Assembly (NCBI RefSeq): GCF_900104965.1
Contig: NZ_LT629757.1
Coordinates: 620,001 to 684,000, forward strand
Reading direction: 5' to 3'
Source: Nocardioides scoriae
Lineage (GTDB): Bacteria > Actinomycetota > Actinomycetes > Propionibacteriales > Nocardioidaceae
DNA length: 64,000 nt
In this document: piece by piece, positions 31,775-40,130 of the stretch
How the letters are laid out: each line of letters starts with the position of its first letter
How positions within the stretch are numbered: the first letter of the stretch is position 1
Position numbers and translations under genes: made by a program
Notes under the pieces: generated by a model
Told to the model about the DNA's origin: nothing
Databases searched by the model: none
What the model saw: only the letters and a program-made list of their open reading frames with translations

Positions 31775-32473
31775 GTGGGGGACACGAGCACGGGTGCGGT
31801 GGAGCCGGGGCTGCGGCTGATGGTGGTCGACGACCACCCGATGTGGCGCGAGGGCGTGGCCCGCGACCTGGCCGAGGCGGGCATGACCGTGGTCGCCACC
31901 GCCGCCGACGGCACCGAGGCGCTGACGCGCTTCCCCGCCGCTCGCCCCCACGTGCTGGTGCTGGACCTGCAGATCCCCGAGCCCAACGGCGTCGAGGTCA
32001 CGGCCCGCGTCGTGGCCCAGGACCCCTCGGTGCGGGTGCTGATCCTCTCGGCGAGCGGTGAGCAGGCCGACGTGCTGGAGGCGGTCAAGGCCGGCGCCAC
32101 GGGCTACCTGGTCAAGTCGGCGTCGCGGGCCGAGCTGATCGACGCCGTCCGCCGGGTCGCGCAGGGCGACACCGTCTTCACCCCGGGCCTGGCCGGCCTC
32201 GTGCTGGGGGAGTACCGCCGCCTCTCCGACGCCCCGGCCCCGGGGCGCGACGACGACGCGCCGCGGCTCACCGAGCGCGAGACCGAGGTGCTGCGCCTGG
32301 TGGCCAAGGGATTGTCGTACAAGCAGATCGCCGAGCGGCTGGTGCTCTCGCACCGGACGGTGCAGAACCACGTGCAGAACACCCTGCGCAAGCTGCAGCT
32401 GCACAACCGCGTGCAGCTGGTGCGCTACGCCATCGAGCAGGGGCTCGACGACACCGGTCGCGGCACGCCGTGA
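31775..32473 (+). CDS. macR: MacR-like NarL/LuxR-type response regulator
   Basis: 232 residues. Receiver domain with VDDHPMW, phosphoacceptor D64 (VLVLDLQIPEPNG) and Lys in YLVKSAS. The LuxR helix-turn-helix is at about 165-225 (LTERETEVLRLVAKGLSYKQIAERL). It is the probable partner of the MacS-like kinase at 30119. GTG 31775 lies 7 nt after a TAGGGT box with no ribosome binding site, consistent with leaderless translation. Confidence 0.85.
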   Translation: MGDTSTGAVEPGLRLMVVDDHPMWREGVARDLAEAGMTVVATAADGTEALTRFPAARPHVLVLDLQIPEPNGVEVTARVVAQDPSVRVLILSASGEQADVLEAVKAGATGYLVKSASRAELIDAVRRVAQGDTVFTPGLAGLVLGEYRRLSDAPAPGRDDDAPRLTERETEVLRLVAKGLSYKQIAERLVLSHRTVQNHVQNTLRKLQLHNRVQLVRYAIEQGLDDTGRGTP

Positions 32474-32508
32474 CCCGGACTCCCCGGCGGGAAGCAGGCG
32501 GGGCCCGG

Positions 32509-32514
32509 TAGCGT
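32509..32514 (+). promoter_or_regulatory. -10 box (TAGCGT) upstream of clgR
   Basis: TAGCGT lies 29 nt before ATG 32544, leaving space for the GAAGGAG ribosome binding site at 32531-32537. The -35 region is not clear. Confidence 0.35.
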
Positions 32515-32543
32515 TGAGCAGCACAGGCCGGAAGGAGCCCCCC

Positions 32544-32888
32544 ATGGGTCAGGGCACGTTGTTGTTGTTCCGCGCGTCTCTCGGTGCTGTGCTGCGGGCC
32601 GAGCGGATGCGTCAGGGCATGACCCTGCGTGACCTCTCGTCGCTCGCCCGCGTCAGCCTGGGCTACATCTCCGAGATCGAGCGCGGGCAGAAGGAGGCCT
32701 CCTCCGAGCTGCTGGCTGCGCTCTGCGAGGCCCTCGACATCCCGCTGTCCGGGGTGCTGCGCGAGGTCAGCGACCACGTCGAGACCCAGGAGATCACCCA
32801 GGAGGTCGGCGAGCGCCTGGCCGGCCGCCTGGTCGACGACGCCCGCACGGGCGCCACCGGCGGCGACGTCGTCGCCTCCGCCGCCTAG
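32544..32888 (+). CDS. clgR: ClgR-type XRE regulator of Clp protease genes
   Basis: 114 residues. A helix-turn-helix of XRE type spans about 8-68 (LRAERMRQGMTLRDLSSLARVSLGYISEIERGQKEASSELLAALCEALD). The VSLGYISEIERGQKEASSELL stretch is the characteristic ClgR signature. ClgR activates clpP and other proteolysis or envelope-stress genes in actinobacteria and is itself a Clp substrate. The C-terminus here ends GDVVASAA, and the small hydrophobic Ala-Ala end fits ClpP-dependent turnover. ATG 32544 has a strong GAAGGAG site. Its TAG overlaps the convergent WS/DGAT stop. Confidence 0.88.
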   Translation: MGQGTLLLFRASLGAVLRAERMRQGMTLRDLSSLARVSLGYISEIERGQKEASSELLAALCEALDIPLSGVLREVSDHVETQEITQEVGERLAGRLVDDARTGATGGDVVASAA

Positions 32889-34291
32889 GCCACCCCCGCC
32901 GCCTTCTCGAGCGCGGCCACCTCGTCGTCGAGGTGGGTCAGCAGCCGCTGCAGCGACGGCACGCTACGCCGGCAGCCGGTCAGCCCGAAGCACATGTCGT
33001 CGACGTAGCTGTTGCAGGTGATGTTGAGGGCCATGCCGTTGATCGGGATCGACAGCGGGTAGGTGCCGGTCATCCGGGCGCCGTTGAGGTACTGCGGCTT
33101 CCGGGGACCCGGCACGTTGCTGATGATGAGGTTGAACGGCGGCCGGATCAGGCCGCCGAGCCGCAGCGCCGGGATCACGATCGAGGGAGCCATGCCGAGC
33201 GCCGTCATGGCGGTGATCTGCATGGGCGTCATCGAGCTGAGCGCCTGCTTGCCGGTGACCATCGAGCGGTGGATCGAGGCGAGCCGGTCGGCGGGGTCGG
33301 CCAGCTCGGTGCCGAGCTTGACCATGACCGCGCCCACCGCGTTGCCGCCCGCCCCGGAGGCCGAGCCCGCCTGCTTGGCGTTGAGGCCCACGGGCACCAT
33401 CGCGACCAGGCCGGAGTCGGGCAGCGCCTCCTGCTCGAGCAGGTAGCTGCGGATCGCGCCCGAGCACATCGCCAGCACGACGTCGTTGAGCGTGGTGCCC
33501 GAGGCCTTGCCGATCGCCCGCAGCCGCTCCAGCGGCCAGTCCTGGGCGGCGAAGCGGCGCGACCCGGTGATGGTGGTGTTGAACATGGTGCGGGGGGCGT
33601 AGAGCGAGAGCGCCGAGGTCTCGTTCCTGACGCCGTGCAGCAGCGTCTTGACCAGGGCGCCGGGCAGGCCGGCGGCGTCGGCGGTGATCCCGAGCGCGGT
33701 GCGGAACGCGTCGAGCGGGATGGAGCCGATGCTGCGCTCGGCCTCGGCCTGCGCCTTGCGCGTCCGCGCCGCGGGGCGCTGGGCCCACATCGGCGCCATG
33801 TCGCGGCGGTCGGGGTCGGTCGACATCACGCTCTGCAGCAGCCGCATCGCGGACACGCCGTCGACCAGCGAGTGGTGGAGCTTGGTGTAGAGCGCGACCC
33901 GGCCGTCCTGCATCCCCTCGATGAGGTGCGCCTCCCACAGCGGCCGCTCCCGGGCGAGCCGGGTGCTGTGCAGCCGCGAGCACAGCTCGAGCAGCTCGCG
34001 GACGCGGCCCGGCTCGGGCAGCGCGCTGTGGCGGAAGTGGTACTCGAGGTCGAAGTCGTCGTCGGGCGTCCACACCCACTGACCGGCGGTGGTCACGCCG
34101 CGGGTGGGGCGCTTGAGGAACAGCGGCGCGACGTCCTGCGCCTGGCTCATCTGCTCGTAGATCTCGCGGACGTAGTCCTGCGGCGCTCCCTCGGGCTTCT
34201 CGAACAGCTGGAGACCCCCGACGTGCATCGGCATCTGTCGGTTCTCGGCGTAGAGGAACGCCGCCGAGGTCGGGTCGATCGGAACAGCCAC
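32885..34291 (-). CDS. Wax ester synthase/diacylglycerol acyltransferase (WS/DGAT)
   Basis: 468 residues. The active-site motif HHSLVDG at 139-145 matches HHxxxDG of the WS/DGAT family. The C-terminal NLIISNVPGPRKPQY motif is also characteristic. These enzymes join acyl-CoA to diacylglycerol or long-chain alcohols at the membrane to form triacylglycerol or wax, used as carbon stores in actinomycetes. It is a single gene with GTG 34291 (GAGAGG upstream), convergent with clgR and divergent from the DUF1800 gene. The preferred acceptor cannot be read. Confidence 0.9.
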   Translation of the reverse strand: MAVPIDPTSAAFLYAENRQMPMHVGGLQLFEKPEGAPQDYVREIYEQMSQAQDVAPLFLKRPTRGVTTAGQWVWTPDDDFDLEYHFRHSALPEPGRVRELLELCSRLHSTRLARERPLWEAHLIEGMQDGRVALYTKLHHSLVDGVSAMRLLQSVMSTDPDRRDMAPMWAQRPAARTRKAQAEAERSIGSIPLDAFRTALGITADAAGLPGALVKTLLHGVRNETSALSLYAPRTMFNTTITGSRRFAAQDWPLERLRAIGKASGTTLNDVVLAMCSGAIRSYLLEQEALPDSGLVAMVPVGLNAKQAGSASGAGGNAVGAVMVKLGTELADPADRLASIHRSMVTGKQALSSMTPMQITAMTALGMAPSIVIPALRLGGLIRPPFNLIISNVPGPRKPQYLNGARMTGTYPLSIPINGMALNITCNSYVDDMCFGLTGCRRSVPSLQRLLTHLDDEVAALEKAAGVA

Positions 34292-34443
34292 AGGTCAGGC
34301 CTCTCGTCAGGTGGGGCGATCCTGTCGCGTCCGTGACCGCGGGACAACCGGTCGGTAACCACGGGATCGGGCAAACCGCTGCGGCCCCTCCCGGAAGCCC
34401 GCAGAATCGGGCGTATCGGACACCCCGTCCCGGGAGGAGGGTC

Positions 34444-35913
34444 ATGGCGACGTACACGCCGGCGAGCTACACCGCGACCGCCGTGCCCTCGGCGTACGAG
34501 CTGCACGTGATGAAGCGGCTCGGCTGCGGCTGGTCGCCGTCCACCCTGGCGGCCGTGCGCGCGGCGGGCGGCATCGAGGCCTGGCTCGCCCAGCAGCTCG
34601 AGCCCGACTCCGTGCCGGAGTCGCCGCTGGTGGCGCAGGTGGACGCGTGGTTCCCCGACCTGCGTCGCACGCCGGCCCAGAAGGCGGCCGACAACGCCAG
34701 CAAGCGCAAGCAGCACTACAAGTACGGTCTCGACCTCGCGAACTGGACCACCCTGCGTCGGGTGCACTCCACCCGCCCGGTGCTCGAGACGATGCTCGAC
34801 TTCTGGGCCAACCACCTGCACGTCTCGACCGGGGACGAGAAGGCCTACACGCACCTGTACGACTACCACCTGGTGCTGCGCCAGCACGCGCTCGGCCGCT
34901 TCGAGGACCTGCTGGTGGCCGCCTCGACGCACCCGGCGATGCTGCTCTACCTCGACAACTTCCGCTCGGTCCGCAACGCCCCCAACGAGAACCAGGGACG
35001 CGAGCTGCTCGAGCTGCACACCGTCACCACGGAGGCGGGCTACAGCGAGGACATGGTCAAGGACTCGGCGAAGCTGCTCTCCGGCTGGACGGTCGACTGG
35101 GGCGGCAGCTACGAGGGCTTCTACAACACCGCCGCCCACACCACGGGGGCGGTGGAGGTGCTGGGCTTCAGCCACCCCAACACCTCCTCCGACGGCCGCG
35201 CGGCCTGCGAGGCCTACCTGCGCCACCTGGCCCGCCACCCCGCCACCGCCCGCACCGTCGCCCACCGGCTGGCCGTGCGCTTCGTCGGCGACACGCCCTC
35301 GGACGGGCTGGTGGCGCACCTCGCGTCGGTGTTCACCCAGAGCGGCACCGACATCAAGGCGACCCTGCTGGCCCTGGTGGCGCACCCGGAGTTCCGGGCC
35401 TCCGCCGGCCAGAAGGTGAGCACCCCGGTCGACGACATGGTCGCCACCCTCAAGGCGCTCGGGGTCAGGGGCCGCGCGCCCACCCGGGACTACGGCGCCG
35501 GCTCCTACCCGCTGCACCTGCAGTACCACCACCGCGGCCTGCGGCTGTTCAGCTGGCCGCGCCCCGACGGGTGCCCCGAGACCAACTTCGAGTGGACCTC
35601 GGGGATCCGGATGCTCGGCTCCTACCGGTTCCACTGGGACCTGGCCGGCGCCTACTACCCGAAGGCCGACGTGAGCTTCGTGAGCGCCCGGTCGCGGGTG
35701 CCGCGCTCGCGGCTCAGCTTCGCGCTCTACTTCGACCACCTCAGCCGCACCCTGCTCGGGCGGCCGTCGACGTCGCGCACCCTCAAGGCGGCCTGCCTCG
35801 CGACCGGGCTGTCCCCGAGCACGGTCGTGACCCCCAGCCACGCGGTCGGCGGCTGGATGTTCCCGCACGTCGCCTCGGTGCTGCTCGACTCGCCGGAGCA
35901 CCTGACGCGATGA
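34444..35913 (+). CDS. DUF1800 family protein
   Basis: 489 residues from ATG 34444, preceded by GGGAGGAGG. The family pattern is visible: an early helix region (YELHVMKRLGCGWSPSTLAAVRAAGGIEAWLAQQLEP), a long helical middle with MLDFWANHLHVS and NENQGRELLELHTV, and a C-terminal helical part. No signal peptide or Tat motif is seen. DUF1800 genes nearly always precede a DUF1501 gene, and the two are thought to work together outside or at the membrane. Its stop overlaps the DUF1501 start (ATGA). The biochemical role is unknown. Confidence 0.85.
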   Translation: MATYTPASYTATAVPSAYELHVMKRLGCGWSPSTLAAVRAAGGIEAWLAQQLEPDSVPESPLVAQVDAWFPDLRRTPAQKAADNASKRKQHYKYGLDLANWTTLRRVHSTRPVLETMLDFWANHLHVSTGDEKAYTHLYDYHLVLRQHALGRFEDLLVAASTHPAMLLYLDNFRSVRNAPNENQGRELLELHTVTTEAGYSEDMVKDSAKLLSGWTVDWGGSYEGFYNTAAHTTGAVEVLGFSHPNTSSDGRAACEAYLRHLARHPATARTVAHRLAVRFVGDTPSDGLVAHLASVFTQSGTDIKATLLALVAHPEFRASAGQKVSTPVDDMVATLKALGVRGRAPTRDYGAGSYPLHLQYHHRGLRLFSWPRPDGCPETNFEWTSGIRMLGSYRFHWDLAGAYYPKADVSFVSARSRVPRSRLSFALYFDHLSRTLLGRPSTSRTLKAACLATGLSPSTVVTPSHAVGGWMFPHVASVLLDSPEHLTR

Positions 35914-37235
35914 CGACCCACGACCCCGCCGGACCCGCTCAGGGAGCCCCCATGACCCGTACGACGCACGCCGGCTGCGAGGAGTTCGAGCGGGCCAGCC
36001 GCACCAGCCGGCGCGGCTTCCTGCGCGGCGTGGCCGGCACGACCGGCGCGATGGTGACCACCCGGCTCTTCGGCGAGACCCTCCTGGAGGCCAGCCACGG
36101 CGCCTCGACCACCGGCAACGTGCTGGTCGTGGTCAGCTTCCGCGGCGGCATCGACGGCCTCGGGGTCGTGGTCCCGCACGCCGACCCGGGCTACTACGCC
36201 GCCCGTCGCAGCATCGCGGTCAGCCGCTCCTCGGTGATCGCCGCCGACGCCAGCTTCGGGCTGCACCCCCAGATGGCACCGCTGCTCCCGATGTGGAACA
36301 GCGGTCGGCTCGCCGCCGTCCAGGCGGTCGGGCTGCCGGTCCCCAACCGCTCCCACTTCAAGGCCATCGAGGAGGTCGAGGACGCCGACCCCGGCTCCTC
36401 GGTGCGCCGCGGCTGGGTCAACCGGATGATCGGGCTCGGCGGCATCGTCGGACCTGCCGAGGCGGTCCACCTCTCCACCCCGCTGAGCCCCACGATGTTC
36501 GCCGGGCCGGCCCCCACCATGGCCACCGACGGCTTCAAGGCGCTCACCCTGCCGGGGCTCGGGAGCACCCGCACCGCCAAGCGGTACGCCGGCCAGCGGG
36601 CCGTCTGGTCGGGCACCAGCTCGCCCCTGACCCAGGCGGCGGCCGACGCACTGTCGATCAGCAGCGGCCTCGCGTCGCGCATGAGCGCGGCGTACACCCC
36701 GGCCAACGGGGCGAGGTACCCCACCGCCTGGCCCTCCACCGAGCTCGCCGAGGCGCTGCGCGACGCGGCCAACCTCATCAAGCGCAACGTCGGCACCACC
36801 GTCATCAGCATCGACTACGGCTCCTGGGACATGCACGCCGACTACGGCAACCAGACCGGCGGGCAGATGCAGGCCATGGTCGGCGGCTTCGCGGCCGCGG
36901 TGGCGGCGTTCTTCACCGACCTCGGGACGCTGGGGGAGCGGGTCACCCTCGCGACCATCTCGGAGTTCGGCCGCCGCGTCGCCGAGAACGGCAACCGCGG
37001 GCTCGACCACGGCTGGGGCAACATGATGCTCGTCGCGGGCGGCGGCGTGCGGGGCGGGCAGTACTACGGCCGGTGGCCCGGGCTGTCCTCGGGCAACCTG
37101 GTGGCCGGCGACCTGCAGGTCACCACCGACTACCGCAACGTGCTCGGCGAGATCGTCGCGCGGCGCTTCCCCGACCGGTCGCTGGGCGAGGTCTTCCCGG
37201 GCCTGTCCTACCGCCCGCTGGGGCTGATGGCCTGA
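35910..37235 (+). CDS. DUF1501 family protein with Tat signal
   Basis: 441 residues from ATG 35910 (alternative start 35952). A twin-arginine motif TSRRGFLRGVAG at about 32-43 precedes a hydrophobic stretch, so it is likely exported folded through Tat. The sulfatase-like DUF1501 fold is seen in VLVVVSFRGGIDGLGVVVPH, LHPQMAPLL, YGSWDMHADY and SEFGRRVAENGNRGLDHGWGNMMLV, which contain the Asp/His residues expected to bind metal. It is coupled to the DUF1800 gene. A phosphatase or sulfatase-like activity is suggested by fold only. Confidence 0.83.
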   Translation: MTTHDPAGPAQGAPMTRTTHAGCEEFERASRTSRRGFLRGVAGTTGAMVTTRLFGETLLEASHGASTTGNVLVVVSFRGGIDGLGVVVPHADPGYYAARRSIAVSRSSVIAADASFGLHPQMAPLLPMWNSGRLAAVQAVGLPVPNRSHFKAIEEVEDADPGSSVRRGWVNRMIGLGGIVGPAEAVHLSTPLSPTMFAGPAPTMATDGFKALTLPGLGSTRTAKRYAGQRAVWSGTSSPLTQAAADALSISSGLASRMSAAYTPANGARYPTAWPSTELAEALRDAANLIKRNVGTTVISIDYGSWDMHADYGNQTGGQMQAMVGGFAAAVAAFFTDLGTLGERVTLATISEFGRRVAENGNRGLDHGWGNMMLVAGGGVRGGQYYGRWPGLSSGNLVAGDLQVTTDYRNVLGEIVARRFPDRSLGEVFPGLSYRPLGLMA

Positions 37236-37246
37236 TCGCGGGCGAC

Positions 37247-37252
37247 TAGGCT
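37247..37252 (+). promoter_or_regulatory. -10 box (TAGGCT), leaderless arrangement
   Basis: TAGGCT is followed by 7 nt and GTG 37260 of the FUSC gene, with no ribosome binding site. This is the same spacing as at 23299, 31762 and 40084. Confidence 0.45.
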
Positions 37253-37259
37253 CCTGGCC

Positions 37260-38417
37260 GTGGAGCCACAGCCCGGACGGAGCCGACGCGAGCCGTTCCG
37301 CCGGGCCGGTGCCGCTGCAGCGCCCCACGTCGAGCTGGCCCTGGCGACCGGGCGCACCAGCATGCGCCAGCGGCGCGCCCGGCTGCGCGCCAAGTCGTGG
37401 CAGGTGTGGCAGTGCGCCGTCGCCGCTGGCGTCGCGTGGTTCATCGCCAAGGACCTGCTCGACCACCCGACGCCCTTCTTCGCGCCGGTCGCGGCGGTGG
37501 TCAGCCTCGGCACCAGCTACGGCCAGCGGCTGCGCCGGGTGGCCGAGGTGACCGTCGGGGTCGCCGTGGGCGTCCTGCTCGGCGACCTCATCACCTTCCA
37601 GCTCGGCACCGGCGCCTGGCAGCTGGCCCTCATCGTCGGCCTGGCCATGACGGCCGCGCTGCTGCTCGACGCCGGCACGCTACTCATCAACCAGGCCGCG
37701 ATCCAGGCCATCGTGGTCGCGACCCTGGCGCCCGCCGCGGGCGCGTCCTTCCTGCGCTGGACCGACGCCCTGGTCGGCGGTGCGGTGGCCCTGGTGGCCG
37801 CCGCCGTGGTGCCCCGGGCCCCGCTGCGCCGCCCGCGCGAGCAGGCGGGCGTGATCGTGCGCAAGGTGTCGGCGCTGCTGCGGGCGGCCGCCGACTCCAT
37901 CGAGGACGGCGACGCCGCCCGGTCCCTGGAGGTGCTGCGCGACGCCCGCTCGACCGACAGCCTGGTCGCGGAGCTGCGGGCGGCGGCCGACGAGGGCCTC
38001 TCGGTGGTCCGGTCCTCGCCGTTCCGGCGTGCCCACAAGGGCGGCGTGCGCGCGATGGCCGACCTGGTGGAGCCGCTCGACTTCGCGCTGCGCAACACCC
38101 GGGTGCTGGTCCGCCGGGTCGCGGTCGCGTGCTACCGCCACGAGCCGATCCCCACGTCGTACGCCGGGCTGCTGCGCGACCTCGCCGACTGCAGCGACTC
38201 CGTGGCCGCCGAGCTGGCGGCCGGGCGGATGCCGGGGGCGGTGCGGGCCGACCTGGTGCGCCTGGGCCGCGAGACCTCGCAGGCCGCCCGGACCCACGAC
38301 CTGTCGGCCGAGGTGGTGCTGGCCCAGGTGCGCTCGATCGTGGCCGACCTGCTGGCCGTCAGCGGCATGGACCCGCTGGTCGCGACCGACCAGATCCCGC
38401 CGCTCGTCGACGACTAG
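37260..38417 (+). CDS. FUSC/aromatic acid exporter family membrane protein
   Basis: 385 residues. A basic N-terminal tail (about 1-45) precedes four to six membrane helices between about 50 and 190, including FFAPVAAVVSLGTSYGQRLRRVAEVTVGVAVGVLLGD, typical of the FUSC/ArAE N-terminal module. A cytosolic helical domain (about 195-385) follows. Relatives (YgaH/ArAE-like) export aromatic or organic acids. Its TAG shares a CTAG with the convergent ligase stop. The substrate is unknown. Confidence 0.8.
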   Translation: MEPQPGRSRREPFRRAGAAAAPHVELALATGRTSMRQRRARLRAKSWQVWQCAVAAGVAWFIAKDLLDHPTPFFAPVAAVVSLGTSYGQRLRRVAEVTVGVAVGVLLGDLITFQLGTGAWQLALIVGLAMTAALLLDAGTLLINQAAIQAIVVATLAPAAGASFLRWTDALVGGAVALVAAAVVPRAPLRRPREQAGVIVRKVSALLRAAADSIEDGDAARSLEVLRDARSTDSLVAELRAAADEGLSVVRSSPFRRAHKGGVRAMADLVEPLDFALRNTRVLVRRVAVACYRHEPIPTSYAGLLRDLADCSDSVAAELAAGRMPGAVRADLVRLGRETSQAARTHDLSAEVVLAQVRSIVADLLAVSGMDPLVATDQIPPLVDD

Positions 38418-39526
38418 AGCTCGCGGACCACCGCGTCGACGACGGCGACGAGGTCGTGGTCGGTGCGCTCGGCCACCCGCCGCATCCGCTGGTACGACGC
38501 GCCGCGCCGCGGGATCTCGGCCACCAGCGCCAGCTCCTCGCTGCAGCCGAGCCGCTCGGCCACGGGGGCCAGCTCGACGAGCAGGTCGGCCAGGTCGTCG
38601 CGCAGCAGCCGCTCGGAGGAGTCGGCGTCGAGGATGATCCAGGCGTCCAGGCCGTAGCGGGCGGCGCGCCACTTGTTCTCCTGGACGTGCCAGGGCGGCA
38701 GCGAGGGCAGCGTCTCGCCGCGCTCGAGCCGGTCGACCAGGCTCACCACGAGGCAGTGGGTCAGGGCCACCAGCGCCCGCATCTCGTCGAGCGTGGAGAC
38801 GCCGTCGCAGATCCGGACCTCGACCGTGCCGAGCCTCGGCGCGGGTCGCACGTCCCAGCGGATCTCGTCGATCTCCTCGATGACGCCGGTGGTGAGGAGG
38901 TCGTGGGCGTAGCGCTCGAACCCCTCCCAGTCGTCGAAGGCGAAGGGCAGGCCGGCGGTCGGGAGCTGCTGGAACATCATGGCGCGGTTGCTGGCGTAGC
39001 CCGTGTCGTGGCCGGCCCAGATGGGGGAGGACGCCGAGAGGGCGAGCAGGTGGGGATACCACTTGAGCAGGGCCGAGACGACCGGCATCGCGTGCTCGCG
39101 GCGCACGCCGACGTGGACGTGGACGCCCCAGATCAGCATCTGGCGGCCCCACCACTGGGTGCGCGCGATCAGCTCCTCGTAGCGCTGGCCCGAGGTGAGC
39201 TGGGCCTGGCTCCACTCCGCGAAGGGGTGGGTGCCGGCGGAGTAGAGGTCGACCCCGAGCTCCGCGGCCACCGGCCGCACCAGGTCGAGCAGCTCGCCCA
39301 GCTGGCCGACCGCCTCGCCGGTGGTGGTGCAGATGCCGGTGGTCAGCTCGACGGTGTTGCGCAGCAGCTCGCGGTGGATCCGCGGCTGCTCGCCGTGGCG
39401 CTCGTGGAGCAGCGCGAACAGCTCGGAGGCGGTGTTGCTCAGGTCGCGCGTGCCGGCGTCGACCAGCGCGAACTCCCACTCGACGCCCAGGGTCGGCGCG
39501 GGGGAGTCGTGGAAGTCGATCGGCAC
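38414..39526 (-). CDS. YbdK-family carboxylate-amine ligase (glutamate-cysteine ligase 2 type)
   Basis: 370 residues. The ATP-grasp-like GCS2 fold is shown by LGVEWEFALVD at the N-terminus (metal-binding Glu residues), ELLRNTVELTTGIC, WGVHVHVGV and APRLGTVEVRICDG. YbdK proteins have weak gamma-glutamylcysteine ligase activity; actinomycetes use related enzymes for small-thiol or ergothioneine precursors, but no egt or mycothiol gene is nearby. ATG 39526 lies 4 nt after the stop of the DUF402 gene, so the two are likely cotranscribed. Confidence 0.85.
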   Translation of the reverse strand: MPIDFHDSPAPTLGVEWEFALVDAGTRDLSNTASELFALLHERHGEQPRIHRELLRNTVELTTGICTTTGEAVGQLGELLDLVRPVAAELGVDLYSAGTHPFAEWSQAQLTSGQRYEELIARTQWWGRQMLIWGVHVHVGVRREHAMPVVSALLKWYPHLLALSASSPIWAGHDTGYASNRAMMFQQLPTAGLPFAFDDWEGFERYAHDLLTTGVIEEIDEIRWDVRPAPRLGTVEVRICDGVSTLDEMRALVALTHCLVVSLVDRLERGETLPSLPPWHVQENKWRAARYGLDAWIILDADSSERLLRDDLADLLVELAPVAERLGCSEELALVAEIPRRGASYQRMRRVAERTDHDLVAVVDAVVREL

Positions 39527-39530
39527 GGGG

Positions 39531-40076
39531 TCATCGTTCCACGTCCTGCCGGCGCTGCCGCAGCCGCTCGATCCAGGCGAGGTGCTCGCCGTCGAAGGGG
39601 CCGGTGCCGTCGGTGACCGCGGTCAGCACCTCCTGGCAGCTGGCCACGGCCTGCTCGACCACCTCGTCGGGGTAGCCGAGCTCGACCCGGTGGGCGGCGA
39701 ACTCGTCCTCGTCGTCGACCCAGATCCGCCCGGTGGTGCCCTTGATGACGTCGAGGTCGAGGTCGACGGCCCGCACGACCGACTCGTCGGCCCAGCAGGC
39801 GGGCGTGGCGATGTCGACGTACACGTCGAAGGGGCGGTGCGGGTCGTGGCCGTAGAACGTCGCCAGCCACCACGCGTCGTGGGGCACCAGCGTCACGTGG
39901 TCGGCGGCGGCGTTGAAGGCTCGGGTCGGGCTGGCGAGCAGCGTGCCCGCCGTGATCCCGAGCCAGGTGCCGACGGCGTCGTGACCCAGGAGCACCGCGT
40001 CGAACTCCCAGTGGGGTGCGTGCGGCCACTTCTGGCACTCCACGCGCACGGGGCGGGGGTCGGGTCGTGGCGCCAT
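39531..40076 (-). CDS. DUF402 protein (nucleoside phosphatase/FomD-like fold)
   Basis: 181 residues. The DUF402 core is recognisable: WWLATFYGHDPHRPFDVYVDIATPACWADESVVRAVDLDLDVIKG. It has the conserved aromatic and acidic residues of the barrel, then DEDEFAAHRVELGYPDEVVEQA. Characterised relatives hydrolyse nucleoside di- or triphosphates or CMP-linked phosphonates with divalent metal. It starts the two-gene unit with the YbdK ligase. ATG 40076 has TAGGGT 7 nt upstream and no ribosome binding site (leaderless). Confidence 0.8.
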   Translation of the reverse strand: MAPRPDPRPVRVECQKWPHAPHWEFDAVLLGHDAVGTWLGITAGTLLASPTRAFNAAADHVTLVPHDAWWLATFYGHDPHRPFDVYVDIATPACWADESVVRAVDLDLDVIKGTTGRIWVDDEDEFAAHRVELGYPDEVVEQAVASCQEVLTAVTDGTGPFDGEHLAWIERLRQRRQDVER

Positions 40077-40083
40077 GCGGGTG

Positions 40084-40089
40084 ACCCTA
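40084..40089 (-). promoter_or_regulatory. -10 box (TAGGGT), leaderless arrangement
   Basis: On the minus strand TAGGGT is followed by exactly 7 nt and ATG 40076 of the DUF402 gene. No -35 element is obvious. Confidence 0.5.
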
Positions 40090-40130
40090 CGACTGCCGGG
40101 CCCCCCGCACGGCGACCTGCGCCGATGCGC

